Below the pieces are notes generated by a model. That model saw only the letters and a list, made by a program, of their open reading frames with translations. It was not told where the DNA came from and made no database searches. This document shows positions 1-11,519 of a stretch of 64,000 bases of DNA, in pieces. Both the position numbers and the translations under genes were made by a program. The DNA comes from Humulus lupulus (lineage: Eukaryota; Streptophyta; Magnoliopsida; Rosales; Cannabaceae), in the NCBI RefSeq assembly GCF_963169125.1, contig NC_084798.1, forward strand, positions 173,443,980 to 173,507,979. The letters are read 5' to 3'. Position 1 is the stretch's first letter. Each line of letters opens with the position of its first letter.

Positions 1-123
1 CAATTTTTCACCTTAGCCTATTAATAATACCTAGATGCATGTTTATAACCAAATGACTCGATTAGTGAGTTAAGCACAGTTCAAAACTCACAGTAATGGT
101 CTTGGAGTAACCAGGGCAATACA
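1..123 (+). repeat. 3' end of a chromovirus-type LTR
   Basis: The segment aligns by eye with the last ~125 bases of the complete LTR at 5636-8003: a shared AGTGAGT block, a CAGTAATGGTCTTGGAGTA stretch like CCGTAACTGTTCTGGGGTA, and a terminal CCAGGGCAATACA that matches CCAGGGTGTTACA. It ends in CA, as an LTR should. The rest of this LTR lies left of the window. It appears to interrupt the copia-like fragment that follows. Confidence 0.6.
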
Positions 124-399
124 AGTAGGTCAGTGTAAATCCTGTGCACTGACTAATCTTAGGACTAACTTATTTTTGAACATATAATTATATTTATATT
201 CCACTGTGATTACGTCACTATAAATACGATTAGCTATATGCTCGGGATTTAATAGAAGTTTATATTAAACAAATAATCATGAAAATAAAACATGTGAGCA
301 AAGTGATTGACCAAGTCAAAAAATGATTTCTATTATTTTATTGATAATAAATGAGATTACAAAGAAATTAGGTTTTAATTAGGGCATAAAATCCCAATA
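124..399 (-). repeat. probable Ty1/copia LTR fragment
   Basis: Read on the minus strand, this AT-rich piece starts TATTGGGATTTTATGCCCTA at position 399. That resembles the TGTTGGGATTTT start I recall for many plant copia LTRs. It interrupts the minus-strand gag frame of TAT-2 exactly at 400, so it is an insertion in gag. It is truncated by the chromovirus LTR end at 123. The family assignment rests on recalled resemblance and is tentative; the interruption of the gag frame is seen directly. Confidence 0.35.
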
Positions 400-585
400 G
401 TTATATCTCCTCCTACTATTGGGGGAGGGTCAACTCGGTTCATCTGATCAATCTGAGCTCTAGGCTGACCTATCAGAGTTTTAGGAGCTGGATAAGAATT
501 CTGACCGATAGATTGATTGGGAGCAACTCAATTTCAGGCGTACTCGGCTAACGGTCCAGCCCGAATGAGAGTTTCAATTTCATCC
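400..585 (-). pseudogene. TAT-2 gag, C-terminal part (displaced fragment)
   Basis: On the minus strand this segment continues the gag frame that stops abruptly at 17221. Removing TAT-1 with one copy of its CATCC duplication joins the two pieces in the same frame, just after the zinc-binding motif and the conserved QLKDE stretch. The following residues (IETLI, then a Pro/Gln-rich tail ending in VGGDI) match the corresponding part of the TAT-5 gag. Two TGA codons six bases apart lie just after the junction, so the frame is dead. At 400 the probable copia fragment breaks it. Confidence 0.75.
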
Positions 586-1447
586 TGTTGTCCGTGTTTC
601 CACCAAGGGCCACGTGGCAATCAAAAACCTTTGTGGGCAGGACACGTGGTGGAGATGCGTGTCTCTTCAAGTGAGGCCATGCCCCGAGGTCAGTCCTCAA
701 AGGGTGGATATCTCGAAAAAAGGCCACGACCATCGGGTAAAGACAGGGCACGGGCATCTCCATCTGAGGTCGTGCCCTGAGGACTATTTAGTAGTCCTCG
801 AGCTCTTTACAAGCAGATATCCTCCAGATCAAGGACCTTGTCTTCGGGACATAGAGGACTAGATAGGTGTCAACCAGTGCATGTTTTCAGTGTCAGAGGA
901 TCGTCTGACAACCTTTTTGGTGATTCGTCTACAGTGTTGTCAAGTGTACGACTCGACAATTCGCACTCCCACTATGCTGCCTGACAAGGAAATATGTGTG
1001 GCACGCCCTGACAATACCAAGGGCATGTTCCCCATAAAGTAGGTAACTTTCTGCAGTGGGCCCGACATATTTCGCCTGGGCCGTGATCTCTAGATAATGA
1101 ATCCCAAAGCATTAAATTGGTATTCATACCCTAATAACTGGGAGAATGTGTATTAATGACAGATAATTAGCATTAATGACCCCAGCCTTTATAAATAGGG
1201 ATGGGAGTCTCATTGTAAAGGGTTGGAATTTAGAAAGGGAGAGAGCCTTGTACTCAGAGAAATATAAACGCTACCTGAGAAAACTCCATTGGGGCTTGCC
1301 TTAACAAGCTTCCAGTCTCCTTAATATTAGAGACTCGTGGACTAGGGCTCTTTTATAGCTTGAACCATGTAAAAACTGTTGTATTCATGTTTTTTTCATT
1401 TCTTTAATCTCTCATCTTTAGATTGATAGCGAAAAAGGCAGTCAACA
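586..1447 (+). repeat. TAT-1 5' LTR
   Basis: This 862-bp LTR starts TGTTGTCCG and ends GGCAGTCAACA. It matches 16374-17215 along its length and also the TAT-4 LTRs (19573-20453 and 41996-42852, opposite strand). The sequence just after it (TTTTCATGATTTCATTGAAAGC) is a degraded form of the TTTTGGTGCTTTCATTGAGA primer-binding region seen in TAT-3, TAT-4 and TAT-5. Confidence 0.93.
1189..1197 (+). promoter_or_regulatory. TATA box in TAT-1 5' LTR
   Basis: TTATAAATA followed by GGG lies about 250 bases before the LTR end, the usual place for the U3 promoter of a plant gypsy LTR. The same motif is in the 3' LTR near 16960, and the equivalents in TAT-3, TAT-4 and TAT-5 LTRs are at corresponding places. 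Confidence 0.6.
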
Positions 1448-1499
1448 TTTTCATGATTTCATTGAAAGCTTGAAGAAAGCATTCAAAACATTTACAGCC

Positions 1500-3400
1500 A
1501 TGGTAACCACTCGAAGGAATGTCACAAATGATGTAGTCCCTTCCACTGGAGTTGAAGGAGGGGAAACCAGATTCCCAAGCAGCCTGGTAAGGGTAATGGC
1601 ACAGGAACTCAAGGACACCGCTAGGCAATCAGTGCCTGTGGAGCTCAGGGCGTTCCTCCTTGACGCTTCCATACGGACCGTGCGAGGCCTAGAGGTGGAG
1701 TCCCATCGAGACCTAGTCAACCCCATAAGAACATCTGTCCAGGGGTCAACCCAAAAAATGTCTCAATGAACCAAGAACATGGCATCAGTATCTCGGTAAA
1801 TAATGAGAATATTGAGTCCGACGGTGAAACCGAGGTGGCTCGTCCCGAGGACAACAGTGCGTTCCGAGGTCAAGCTGACTTACGGGACAACCTTAATGCC
1901 CAAAGGATCAATAAGACTAATGGGCAAGAGCCTGTCAAGAAAGGTCTGCCAGACCTACGGGACAATCTCAATGCCGAAAGAAGAGATAACCCAGCGTCAA
2001 CCAAGACCGTGACCCGCTCCACGCGGAATTAGAGAGTCTAAAAAATATCATGCTAAGAATGGCCAGACGGCAAGGCCATGACTCAAACTCGGAGGACAAT
2101 GAAGGGAAGCCTGTGCTCCTGACATTGTGGAAGCCCCTTTGTCACAGGGCTTCAAGATGTCAGCCATCCTGCCTTATGGTGGCGGCTGGGACCCCATCGC
2201 CCACCTTTCTAAGTTCAACAAATTGATGTCAGTGCACCACGTCTCCGAGGACGTTAAATGTCATGTGTTCCCGATCACTCTAACGAGACCGACAGATGAG
2301 TGGTTCAAGAAGCACTGGCTAGGATCCACTCAATCGTGGCACCAACTATCGTCTTCCTTCCGAAGAAAATTTATAGGAGCTCGGAAGGTGAGCTTCAAGG
2401 TCAATGCTTTGGCAAACATAAAATAGGGGTCCTTCGAGACCCTTAAGGCATACATCAAACGCTTCAAGGAGGATGCTGCGATAACCAAGAGGTTGACGAT
2501 GGCCAACAATTGATGGCCTTGTAGGATGGCATCCACGTGGGGTCCCCGTTGTGAAATGACCTCCATAGTAGGGGATGGCAACGGCTCGACGACTTCATTC
2601 GTCGAGCACAAGAGTATATCAGCTGGGAGGATGCCCAGATTGGAGCATTCGGAGGGCCAGTCACCTTCCCGCTCTGACCGCACCTTGTCCCGTGGCTTTA
2701 GGGATCCAGTATTCACCTTACGCTCCTATCCAACTAGCTTTGGGGGGAGTCTAGCCCAGCCTGAGTGACCCACCCACAGGTTTTAGTGACGTGCCGACCC
2801 CTGGTGTCAGTGCGGCTTCGACAGGATACGGTGCAGCACCCACTAGATACAGTGGTTTTTAGCCTGCATTCAGTGCGAGAGTTTCTGTTCCATCCCAGTT
2901 TGCTGCACCCAATCAAGCCCCTAGTGGCAGTAGATGCGAGGGCAAGGGAAAGGGCCGAAAGCCCAAGGGAAATGGAACCGCACAGGCCAAGGAGGGAACT
3001 ACCTCTAGCGAGAAGTATGTCTTGCAGTACTCCAAGTATAATGACTTGGTAGACTCCCAAGAGAATATCTTTGTGGCTGTAGAATAGCATATTCACTATC
3101 AGAAGCCACAACCCATCTGGAAGGACGGGGAAAGGCGATATCCCAGCAAGTTTTTTCGTTTTCATAACAATGAGTGTCACTAGCTCAAGGATAAGATAGA
3201 AAACCTCATCAAGTTGGGGCACCCCCACCAATATGCTAAGAGAAGAGCACGTCAGGCACAACTCCCCACGGCAAGAAAAATTGTGCTGCTTTTTGCTCCA
3301 CAGATCCCAGTAGTCGCTCCCGTGGCCCAGCAACATCCAGTGGTCTGAGGACCTCCCCCGGTGAACAAGCGATAGGAACCTTTTCAAGAGGGCCCCACCT
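1500..3400 (+). pseudogene. TAT-1 gag (degenerate)
   Basis: Capsid/nucleocapsid polyprotein remnant. The ATG at 1500 opens MVTTRRN, the same start as TAT-4 gag. The frame then breaks at 1769, 2032 and 2426. Recognisable parts in order are: a short N-terminal domain; a linker with two copies of the motif DLRDNLNA (about 1890-1980); the gag core with YGGGWDP and HVFPITL (2127-2426); the ETLKAYIKRFKEDA helix (2430-2480); and a Cys-poor zinc-knuckle relic with FFRFHNN and LKDKIENL (about 3150-3215). Compared with TAT-4 it lacks the coiled-coil segment after the first ~25 residues. It is not functional. Confidence 0.85.
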
Positions 3401-3419
3401 ATGGAGCACCTCTCGAGGC

Positions 3420-4236
3420 TTGCAGAACAGGTATGCGCGAGCTTTAAATCATGACGATGGGGTGATGTATTTGGCTCAGTTACCTGCCCAAATGCCTCGG
3501 ATGGCTGAACAAGTCATAACATTCTCTAAAGACAATGCTCGGAGAGTACACTTCGCGCACCATGACCCGTTGGTAATTGAGAGTAAAATCTCCAAAAAAA
3601 ATGGTGGCACAGATTTTGGTGGATAACGTGAGTTTGGTGAACATCCTAATTAAGTAAGCCTTTGAGAAAATAGGGATGATCACTGTAGATTTGTCCTCAT
3701 ACGCCTTAACTCTTTACGGATTCTCGGGAGAAGCCCTCATTCTTATGGGGCATATAAAGCTCCTTGTAACACTTGGAGAAATGCCTTGCTAGGCCTTAAA
3801 ATACTGCACCTTTGTGGTGGTAGACTGCTCCTCAACGTATAATGCCATCCTTGGACGACTTGCCCAAGTAGAGTTTGGAGCCTTCACTTCCATCCGCCAC
3901 CTATGCATGAAGTTCCCCACAAAGGCGGGGATTGGTACCATTCACGGAGACCAAAAAGAGGCGATAGAGTGTTACAATGTGTATCTAAAGAACGCCATGA
4001 TGGTGGTGGAGGCAGCAGTCCCTGAGTAGCTCGAGGCATTGGAAGTACAAGCAATCCAGGATATCGGGCTCGATGAATTGGACCTGAGGGTTCAGGAGGA
4101 GAGGGCCATTGAACCAATAGAGGAGGTGGAGGAGGAAGTTCTTGATACCTCAACCCTCGATAGAAAAATAATAGTTGGGGGAAGCATGAAGACGGAAGTT
4201 CAAGAAGCATTGGTGGACTTCCTCCGAGAAAACTAA
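3420..4236 (+). pseudogene. TAT-1 aspartic protease and linker to RT (degenerate)
   Basis: Retropepsin-like region. It is recognisable by HFAHHDPLVI, the strand leading into the active site, and by downstream YNAILGR and LCMKFPTKAGIGTIHGDQKEA, which match the intact TAT-5 protease. The catalytic motif expected as DTGSS reads DNVSL here (about 3622-3636), so the enzyme is dead. In-frame stops lie at 3652-3654, 4027-4029 (TAG) and 4234-4236 (TAA). The Glu-rich linker 4040-4150 leads into RT in the same frame. Confidence 0.82.
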
Positions 4237-4239
4237 GAT

Positions 4240-5635
4240 GTGTTTGCATGGTCGCATTCTGACATGACTCGCATCAATCCAAATATCATTTGCCATGCCT
4301 TGGATGTCGACCATAACTTTTCTCCCGTCCAACAAAAGCAAAGGACGTTTGATCAAACTCAAAAAGAGGCTCTGAAGGCCGAGGTAGACAAGCTCCTCAC
4401 CAACAGATTTATCCAAGAAGCCAAGTACCCCAAGTGGCTTTCCAATCCTGTTCTCATGCCAAATCCAAATGGCAATTGGAGGACATGCATCGATTTCTCG
4501 AACCTTAACAAGGCTTGTCCAAACGACTGCTTCCCGCTCCCCAAGATAGATCAGATGGTCGATGCCACCTTTGGCTACGATATATTGTCATTCATGGACG
4601 TGTACTCGAGCTATAACCAAATATCCATGCATGTCGCGGACCAGGAGCATACTAGTTTTCAGACTGATAAGGGTGTCTACTATTACATTGTGATGCCTTT
4701 CGGACTAAAGAATGCTGGTGCCACCTACCAGAGACTGGTAAACTGGATGTTCAAGAGCCAGCTGGGGCAAAACATGGAAGTTTACGTGGATGACATGTTG
4801 GTCAAATCTAGGAGAGCTCCCAGCCATGTGGGTGACTTGGCAGAGGTTTTCACGATACTCCGCCAGTTTAGAATGAAATTAAATCCCCAAAAGTGCACAT
4901 TTGGAGTTGCCTCCAGAAAGTTCCTAGGTTTCATCATCAGTGCTCGAGGAATTGAGGCAAACCCCAAAAAGATCAAGGCGCTAGTCAAAATTCCATCTCC
5001 TCAGAAGCATAAAGATGTTTATAGCCTAATAGGAAGGAACGCAGCTTTGAGTTGTTTTGTCTCCAAGGCAACAGACAAGTGCATCCCCTTCTTTAATGTG
5101 CTCCAAGGAAGTCAAAGATTCGAGTGGTCAAAAGAGTGCAAACAGGCATTCCAACAGGTCAAGGTGCACATGGAAAATCCTCCGATTCTATCGAAGCCTA
5201 TAGACGGAGAACCCTTCCTACTCTATATGGCTGTCTCAGAGAATGCTATCAGTGCTACCTTGGCATGAAAGGAAGGTCGTGTTCAGTACCCCGTCTATTA
5301 CGTCAGCAAAAGACTCCTCAACGCAGAGTCTAGGTACCAGTTGATGGAGAAGTTAACTTTTTTCCTGATGATGGCTTCTTGAAAATTAAGCCCTACCATC
5401 CCTTTAGACAAGTCCTTCAAAAGCCAGAGTCATCGGGAAGACTCTTGAAATGGTCAGGGAGTTAAGTCAGTTCGACATCACCTACCATCCGAGGACTGCT
5501 ATAAAAATTCACTCACTGGACAATTTTATCGCCGACTGCAATGGGGTTCATGAGAAGCCCGAAGGTGTCCCAATGGTCGAACAACCCTGGAAGTTGTATG
5601 TGGACGGATCTTCAAACGAAAATGGTGTCGGAGCT
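4240..5635 (+). pseudogene. TAT-1 reverse transcriptase and RNase H (partial)
   Basis: A 342-residue open stretch (4240-5268) holds a nearly complete RT. Visible motifs are VFAWSH, NPVLMPNPNGNWRTCIDF, LPKIDQ, SFMDVYSSYNQI, VMPFGLKNAGATYQRLVN, the catalytic YVDD at 4783-4794, and the KCTFGV thumb region. A stop at 5266 precedes Ty3-type RNase H remnants (PVYYVSKRLL, near 5290) that change frame and lack sequence. The start of the second RNase H (LYVDGSSNENGVG, about 5596-5634) is cut by the solo LTR at 5636. RT residues look sound, but the frame as a whole is broken. Confidence 0.88.
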
Positions 5636-8003
5636 TGTAATGCCCCGAATTCTCCGATATGTTTAACGGCGTGAACAGTAGGCCGGGAGGGCCATACTTG
5701 CTTAATTATGTTGTTAATTGATAAATGCATGTATATGTTGATTATATTATGACATGATGTGGAATGCATGCATGTGAGTCCATATTTCTTATTACAGGGG
5801 TGTGATGGTAATTTGGCCCGTTGAGGGTAAATTGTTTATTTTCACGCATGTTGGTGATATATCTGGAGACCACATTATGATGTAGGTTTGTTCGAGCCAT
5901 TTGGCATGAGACGATCAAGGGATGTTAATTATCGGTTTGGTCATAACAGGCTTAAGCTCAGGGCTCGGGGTGAGTCTCGGGGTGTTTTAATAATTAGAGT
6001 GTTACCGGGCATTAAAGGGTAACAGGATGTGAAATATTGGTGTTTGAGGATATTGAGATTAGCAGGAATTGGGAAGCGTTAATTATGATTAACGGTGTAA
6101 GTGGAAAGTGCCAAAATTACCCTTGAAGTGGCTTTAGAAGCTTTAAAAGACCTAGGGGTATTTTAGTCTTTTGGCTTGGATATATATGATGTTTGGAGGC
6201 TGTAGAATAAACATAGTAAAGCAGAGACAATTCTTCTTCTCCTTCCCGTACCTTCCCCTTCCTTCATTCTCCTTGTGAATTTTTGTGATCTTGTTGAGGA
6301 TTTGAGCTTGGGAGCTACGCCTTGATACTTTGGGAGAGTGTTCCACTGTGGAAGAGCACCATAACCTAAACTTGAGGTAAGCTTTTAGCCATTAGTTTCC
6401 ATGTATGCTCTGTTTTCGTTTTAAGATTTCAGCTCTAGATTTTGGTGTGGAAAGTTGGAATCAAGGGGAGTTTTTGTGATGTTTAGGTTGGGTTATGATG
6501 AGGGAGAGTTATGGGTGATGTTTGGAGGTTTAAATGGGTGTTTGGAAGAGGTTTTGAGTTTGTTTAGAGGGCTGGTTTGAGAGGGAAAGCGCAGGGGAAA
6601 TTTCTGGTGCGTTGCTGGTTTTTGGCTGAAAGGGGTGTTGAGCCGCGGCATGGCATAGGTGCGCCGCGGCCCAAGGTGCTTGTCAGGGTTTTGCCACCTC
6701 TGTTTTGAGGCGCACCGTGGCGTAGTTGGGGAGGGTCGCGGCCCTTGAGGCATATTTGGCCAGAATAGTGTTGTTAGCATGGGGATTCAAGCCTAAGGCC
6801 TCGGGGTTGAACCTACTACCCGGTTGAGTAATGTTTGATGTCCCGGAGGTTAGGTTTTGGTTTGGGAACCTTTTATTGTTCATTTTATTTATGGAATCCC
6901 ATAATTGGTTATGACCAGGTAACCGCTAGAGGACCAAAAGGTTGATCATTCTCAGGGTCATTCTTTTATTCATTCTAGCTCGAACCAGAGGTAAGAAAAC
7001 TGCACCCCAAGTGTGACATGAATGGACATTCGTGAGGCATGTTGGTTGTGTAATATGGACATGGGTTGAATATAGAATGCTTAGCATATGTTTCTCACTT
7101 GTGCATGGTACTGACTCATTAGTAGGGTTTGGCAAAGGTGCTAGTATCAACTGTGAAGTTGTGACTTATTAGTCAGGTTCGGCGGTGGTACTGGGCACTG
7201 GTCACGTTGCACTGACTCATCAGTCAGAATTGGCAAAGGAGTTAGTATCAACTGTGAAGCTGTGACTTATTAGTCAGGTTTGGCAGTGACACTGGACACT
7301 GATCACATAGCGTTGACTTGTTAGTCAGAACGGCCATAGCGTGGATCACGCAAGCCAACAGAGATTAGATCTAATCGACTATTAGCATTGAATGGCTCAA
7401 AGAGCATTAATGCCGGACCGACCCCGAGGGTCGAAGAATGAAATAAGCGCTTGGAGGCTAGTGGCTTACCTAGCAGCCACTCTCCCCCGCTAAGATCATG
7501 TGGAGTTCACTCGTTTGTTCGAAAGCTTTATGTTCAGTGTGATTATAATGATAAACATTTGATAATGTTATTGAAAAGTGTTATGTTTTCTTGCTGGGCC
7601 TTGGCTCATGGGTGCTATGTGGTGCAGGTAAAGGGTAAGAAAAGCTCACCTAGCCTTGAGTGGAGAGCTGAAGTGGTGATGTGTACATATGCGGCTGCTT
7701 GAACACCACGGCCAAGGAGTTCTCAGAGGAACTAGGGGGTTTACCCTATTTTTGCCGCTTAGGTCAGCAGGATTGTAAATTTAAAACAATAGTGACCATT
7801 TTGTACTGAGAACAACTTGTAAATGTTTTGTTTAGCTCTGCAGAGCAGTTTGTAATGAAAATCTCCATTTCTTTTTTATTGATTTTATGCCTTAACATGT
7901 TAATTACACTTAGAGCACGTTTTTTACCAAAGGACTCAGGTAGTGAGTCAAATTTCTGGTCTACCGTTCACCGTAACTGTTCTGGGGTAGCCAGGGTGTT
8001 ACA
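5636..8003 (+). mobile_element. chromovirus (Tekay/Del-type) solo LTR in the second RNase H of TAT-1
   Basis: A 2368-bp sequence starts TGTAATGCCCC and ends GGGTGTTACA with no internal retrotransposon coding. Flanks are GAGCT (5631-5635) and GAGTT (8004-8008), a 5-bp target duplication with one change. Removing it restores the RNase H frame (GVG, then LILVS). Family identity comes from the LTR at 25498-25883, which shares sequence and lies next to chromovirus integrase. It has GC-rich GCCGCGGC stretches (about 6640-6740) and a 101-bp tandem repeat. A solo LTR implies LTR-LTR recombination after insertion. Confidence 0.85.
7110..7340 (+). repeat. 101-bp tandem repeat inside the solo LTR
   Basis: Units begin at 7110, 7211 and 7312 (ACTGACTCAT, ACTGACTCAT, GTTGACTTGT), giving about 2.3 copies with an exact 101-bp period. 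Each contains AGTATCAACTGTGAAG and ACTTATTAGTCAGGTT except the last, which is partial. Confidence 0.8.
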
Positions 8004-9635
8004 GAGTTGGACTCATTTTGGTTTCCTCCGAGCAGCATAGAGTGCACAACACACTCCATTTTGGTTTCAACTCCTCTAACAATGAAGTGGAATACGAAGC
8101 CTTAATCGATGGGCTCCAAGTGGTACTTTAGCTCAAGGCCGAGGGCCTCGAGATTTTTAGTGATTCTCAACTCGTGGTAAACCAAATACTCAGAAAATAC
8201 CAGGCCTGGGGAACACAATTGGTAGCATATCTGGAAAAGGCTCAAGAAATGCTGCATAACTTCAGAAGATTCACTATTCGGCAGGTGCTGTGAGAGTAGA
8301 ATTCCAATGCTGATGTCCTGACTAAGCTGGCTACCACCAAAGATGTTGACTTGATTAATGTGGTCCCCATTGACCACTTGCCTGCCCCGACCATCTCATC
8401 TCCTGACGAGGTGGAAGCTATACAACCACAAGATGGGTGGATGGAGCAAATAGTAAAATATCTTGTCCTTAGGGAGCTGTCGCAAGATAAGAAGGTAGCT
8501 TGGAAGCTACTCTATCAGGCACCTCGGTATGTAATCCTGGATAGGCTATATCAACAAGGTTATTCGATGCCTTTGCTTTGACGTGTGTCCCAGCAAGAGG
8601 CCACTCTAATACTCTGAGAAGTACACGAGGGCTTTGGCAAGGACCATGCTAGGGGGAAATGTCTTTCCAAAAATATCTTTAGGCAAGGATGCGATGTATT
8701 ATGTCAAGAAGTGGGACAAGTGCTAGCGCTTCTCTAACATTCCCTGAGCACCTCCAAATAAGCTTACGCAGATGACCAGTCCATGGCCTTTCATTGTCTG
8801 GGGTATCGACCTTATCGGGTCCCTGCCTACAGGAAATGGAGTTAAATTTTCCATAGTTGCCGTTGACTACTTCACAAAGTGGGTCGAGGCTGAGCCACTC
8901 GCAACGATCACCTCTAAAAATGCCTTGGACTTCGTCATTAAAAACATCGTTTACTGAAACGGGCTTCCGTGGAAGATAGTCTCTGACAATGGATTGCAAT
9001 TTGATAGTGAAGTATTCACAAACTTTTTCAACGAGATGGAGTTAATAAGAGCTTCTCCTCCATGGGCCATCCGCAGGCAAACAGCCAAGTAGAAGCAGTT
9101 AACAAGACACCCAAGTCCACTTTGAAGAAAAGACTAGAACAAGCAAAAGGAGCTTGGCCCGAGGAGTTTCCTAGGGCATTGTGGAGCTACCACACCACTA
9201 CCAGAACCTCCACCGACCATTTTCCATTCTCGATAGCGAAAAGATATGAAGTTATGCTCCTAGTTGAGGCAACAATCTCCATGCACCAACTCAATAAGTA
9301 TGACCAGACCACGAACCATGCTTTACTGCGAGAATTCCTAGACCTCGTGGAAGAGCTCCGTGAAGCTTCTCAGCTTCGAGTAGCGTCTTACCAGCAGAAG
9401 GTAGTATTTCAACTCTAAAGTGAAGGATAGAAAGTTTGGCATCAGGGATCTGGTGTTGCGAAGATTCATCTTAGCCACCCAAAACCCTGGTGCAGGAGTG
9501 CTGGGACCTAACTGGGTAGGCCCATACCAAGTCGTGAGTGTTGTACGTCTGGGGACATACAAATTGGCCTGACTAAGTGGGGAGTTGATTCCCCACGCCT
9601 GGAACACCGAGCATCTTCGCCAGTATTACCAGTAG
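8004..9635 (+). pseudogene. TAT-1 second RNase H and integrase (degenerate)
   Basis: The frame resumes after the solo LTR with the rest of the archaeal-type RNase H (FNSSNNEVEYEALIDGL, FSDSQLVVNQ, NSNADVLTKLA). The integrase follows: zinc-domain relics (EVHEGF near 8620, with about ten residues missing and only one Cys of the CC pair, near 8705), then WGIDLIGS (8800s), SDNGLQFDS (about 8980) and QVEAVNK (about 9085), the three catalytic acidic positions. The C-terminal part (GVLGPNW, GPYQV, LRQYYQ) ends at TAG 9633-9635. Many stops and frameshifts occur, so it is not functional. Confidence 0.88.
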
Positions 9636-9832
9636 TATAAGCAAGGAACCTTGTTAATTTATGTAGTATCCCTTGTAGTCTTCGAGCACATTTAATGAAA
9701 ATAGTGTATATAAAACACAGTAAGAAAGAAATTTATTGTATGCTTATATTTCTTGGTTTCCTTTATTTTGTTAATGCTATGTATAAGAGCACCCTCTCGT
9801 TAGCTTGAACAAGTGAACGCAGACTAGTCTCC

Positions 9833-9849
9833 GATCACTTAGGGGGCAT
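9833..9849 (+). promoter_or_regulatory. second polypurine-tract-like motif downstream of pol
   Basis: GATCACTTAGGGGGCAT lies 198 bases after the pol stop. It resembles the true PPT of this element (ACTTGGGGGGCAAA, 16360-16373). TAT-3 (34361-34375) and TAT-5 (48731-48748) carry the same motif in the same relative place. A role as an internal priming site is inference. Confidence 0.45.
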
Positions 9850-10059
9850 GGAGTTAGAGCAGTGTCATGACTTGTAGGGAGTGACCTAGGAAACTAAGCT
9901 TGTCAAGCAGAGTAAGCCTAGTTTCGCCACCCCTTATATAGATAAACCTAGGAAACTAATCAAGTCTAGCCTAGGAGACTAAGCGTGTTCCAAGTAGAAT
10001 GGGGCTTAGCACCTAGAAACTAGATAGAATCTTAGTAGCACAAGAATAGAGTTTAGTTA

Positions 10060-10740
10060 TCTCCCGTAGACATCGAGCCCGAGGAGCTCTGACCAAGTCC
10101 CTTGATCTAGAGATGCAAAAGGGTGGCTCAGTCCAGTATACTCAATATATAGCACGTGGGCTATGTCACCTCCCGAGGACTTTGAGCCTGAGGAGCTCTG
10201 ATCAAGCCCATTGTGTTCCAACGAGCACCAAGTCACTAACTTAAGTTCTAAGACAAACTAGTAGTGAAAAGATAGACCGGGGAACTAAACTAGTCGACAA
10301 GTGTAGTACCCCTAAGGTCAAAACCCTAAACAATTTAAACATGGAAAAAAAACCAACGTAAAAAGTCCAGTATCGCTAACTTAGAGATTCAGGTTACCTC
10401 CCGAGGACAGTGCACACCTAAGGAGTAATAACCATATCCTAATCCTCGAGATGTGAACGGACTCCTGAGTCACTTATACTCGGGCATAGACTGAAGTCAC
10501 CAGACTGTCAAGTCAACACTTTGCGGGACCCTAACACTAAAACCCCAGACAATTCGAGTGGACTCAAGGTCACCTCCCGTGGACATCGCGCGCGAGAAGC
10601 TCTGATTGAGTCATAGTCTTGACACATTTTCAGGATCTGAACTTAGTACTTGGAAGAATAGACCCTAAAAGTAACCCCTAGTAGCGCTAGTATGGATTAA
10701 CATAACCTATCGAGGACATCGAGCTCGAGGAATTGTGAGA
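10060..10740 (+). repeat. degenerate repeats with CTCCCGAGGAC / GAGGAGCTCTGA core
   Basis: The pair CTCCCG-GACATCGAGC and GAGGAGCTCTGA recurs near 10062, 10172, 10397, 10575 and, more diverged, 10710. Spacing is irregular (about 110-220 bases), so this looks like an old array. A matching reverse-complement unit is at about 25355-25385 in TAT-4. Confidence 0.55.
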
Positions 10741-11094
10741 TAATCTTGAAAGGCGAATGGAAGCCCCGAGATATACACTTGGGGGAAATTTTAAAGCCCC
10801 TAACTGACCTTCTGGGTATTGCATACTCGAGGGGCAGGCGGTTTAATGTGCAAGAACTCCTGAAAACTTGAGTCTTTGGACTATGGGGACATAGGAGGGC
10901 GACAAGTTAATCCAAGGACTTTGAGCCTGGGATAACACTAAATGTCTAAAGGTTCGAGCACAACAAGTCAGCTCCATCCTGAGTCGTAGGAACTCAAAGA
11001 CATTGAGCTATGTTAAATTAATGCTAAATTTTGCGTCAAAGTTACTTTTAGGACTACCAGCCTACAAAAAACACTAAACGCTGGAATCACCTAC

Positions 11095-11345
11095 AAAATG
11101 GTTTGAGTTCTTGTTCTCATGGCTGTCATGTTACGTTGAATTTGTAGAACCAAATCAAGTATTCAAAATGGTTTGAGTTCCTATTCTCGTGGTAGTCATG
11201 TTATGTTGAATTTATAGAACCAAATCAATTATTTAAAAAAATTTGAGTGCTTATTCTCGTGGCAGCTAGGTTATGTTGAATTTATAGAACCAAGTAAAAT
11301 AGGATTTAGGGTACTTGTTCTTGTGAATACAATGTTATGATGAAC
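11095..11345 (+). repeat. 70-bp tandem array in TAT-1 spacer
   Basis: Units start at 11095, 11165 and 11235, with a diverged fourth. Each carries TTTGAGTTC, TATTCTCGTGG, GTTGAATTTATAGAACCAA or close variants. The same unit is present in four copies, inverted, at 24545-24800 in TAT-4. It lies just 3' of the antisense ORF end. Confidence 0.8.
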
Positions 11346-11519
11346 TAAAAGAGTCAAAGGAGTTTAAAAGTAGTGCAGGCTATCATTACATTAAATATAT
11401 ACATTAGTGCTCGAGGGCTCAAGCATTACTGGTTTTTCCCCAACAAAATTGTGGCACGCAGGCCTACTTACAAAGTAAAATGAATTTTTTTACAGATTAT
11501 GGAGAACCTTGACCTGAAG

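Larger units (their letters stand above)
9636..11518 (+). other. TAT-1 spacer between pol and the antisense ORF
   Basis: No coding sequence was recognised. It holds a PPT-like motif (9833-9849), degenerate repeats (10060-10740) and a 70-bp tandem array (11095-11345). Most of it is homologous, in inverted orientation, to 24420-25497 of TAT-4, which shows that the spacer belongs to the element family. Confidence 0.75.

Noticed and set aside
2734..3387. 217-codon open frame on the minus strand
   Set aside because: It is the reverse shadow of the TAT-1 gag tail and protease approach; no domain is recognisable and the plus strand explains the region.
4027..4029. TAG between protease and RT in TAT-1 as a third case of the shared stop
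   Set aside because: It lies closer to the ECYN motif, its peptide context (VPE-stop-LEAL) differs, and TAT-1 has many random stops including another at 4234. It is not evidence for or against the conserved TAG.
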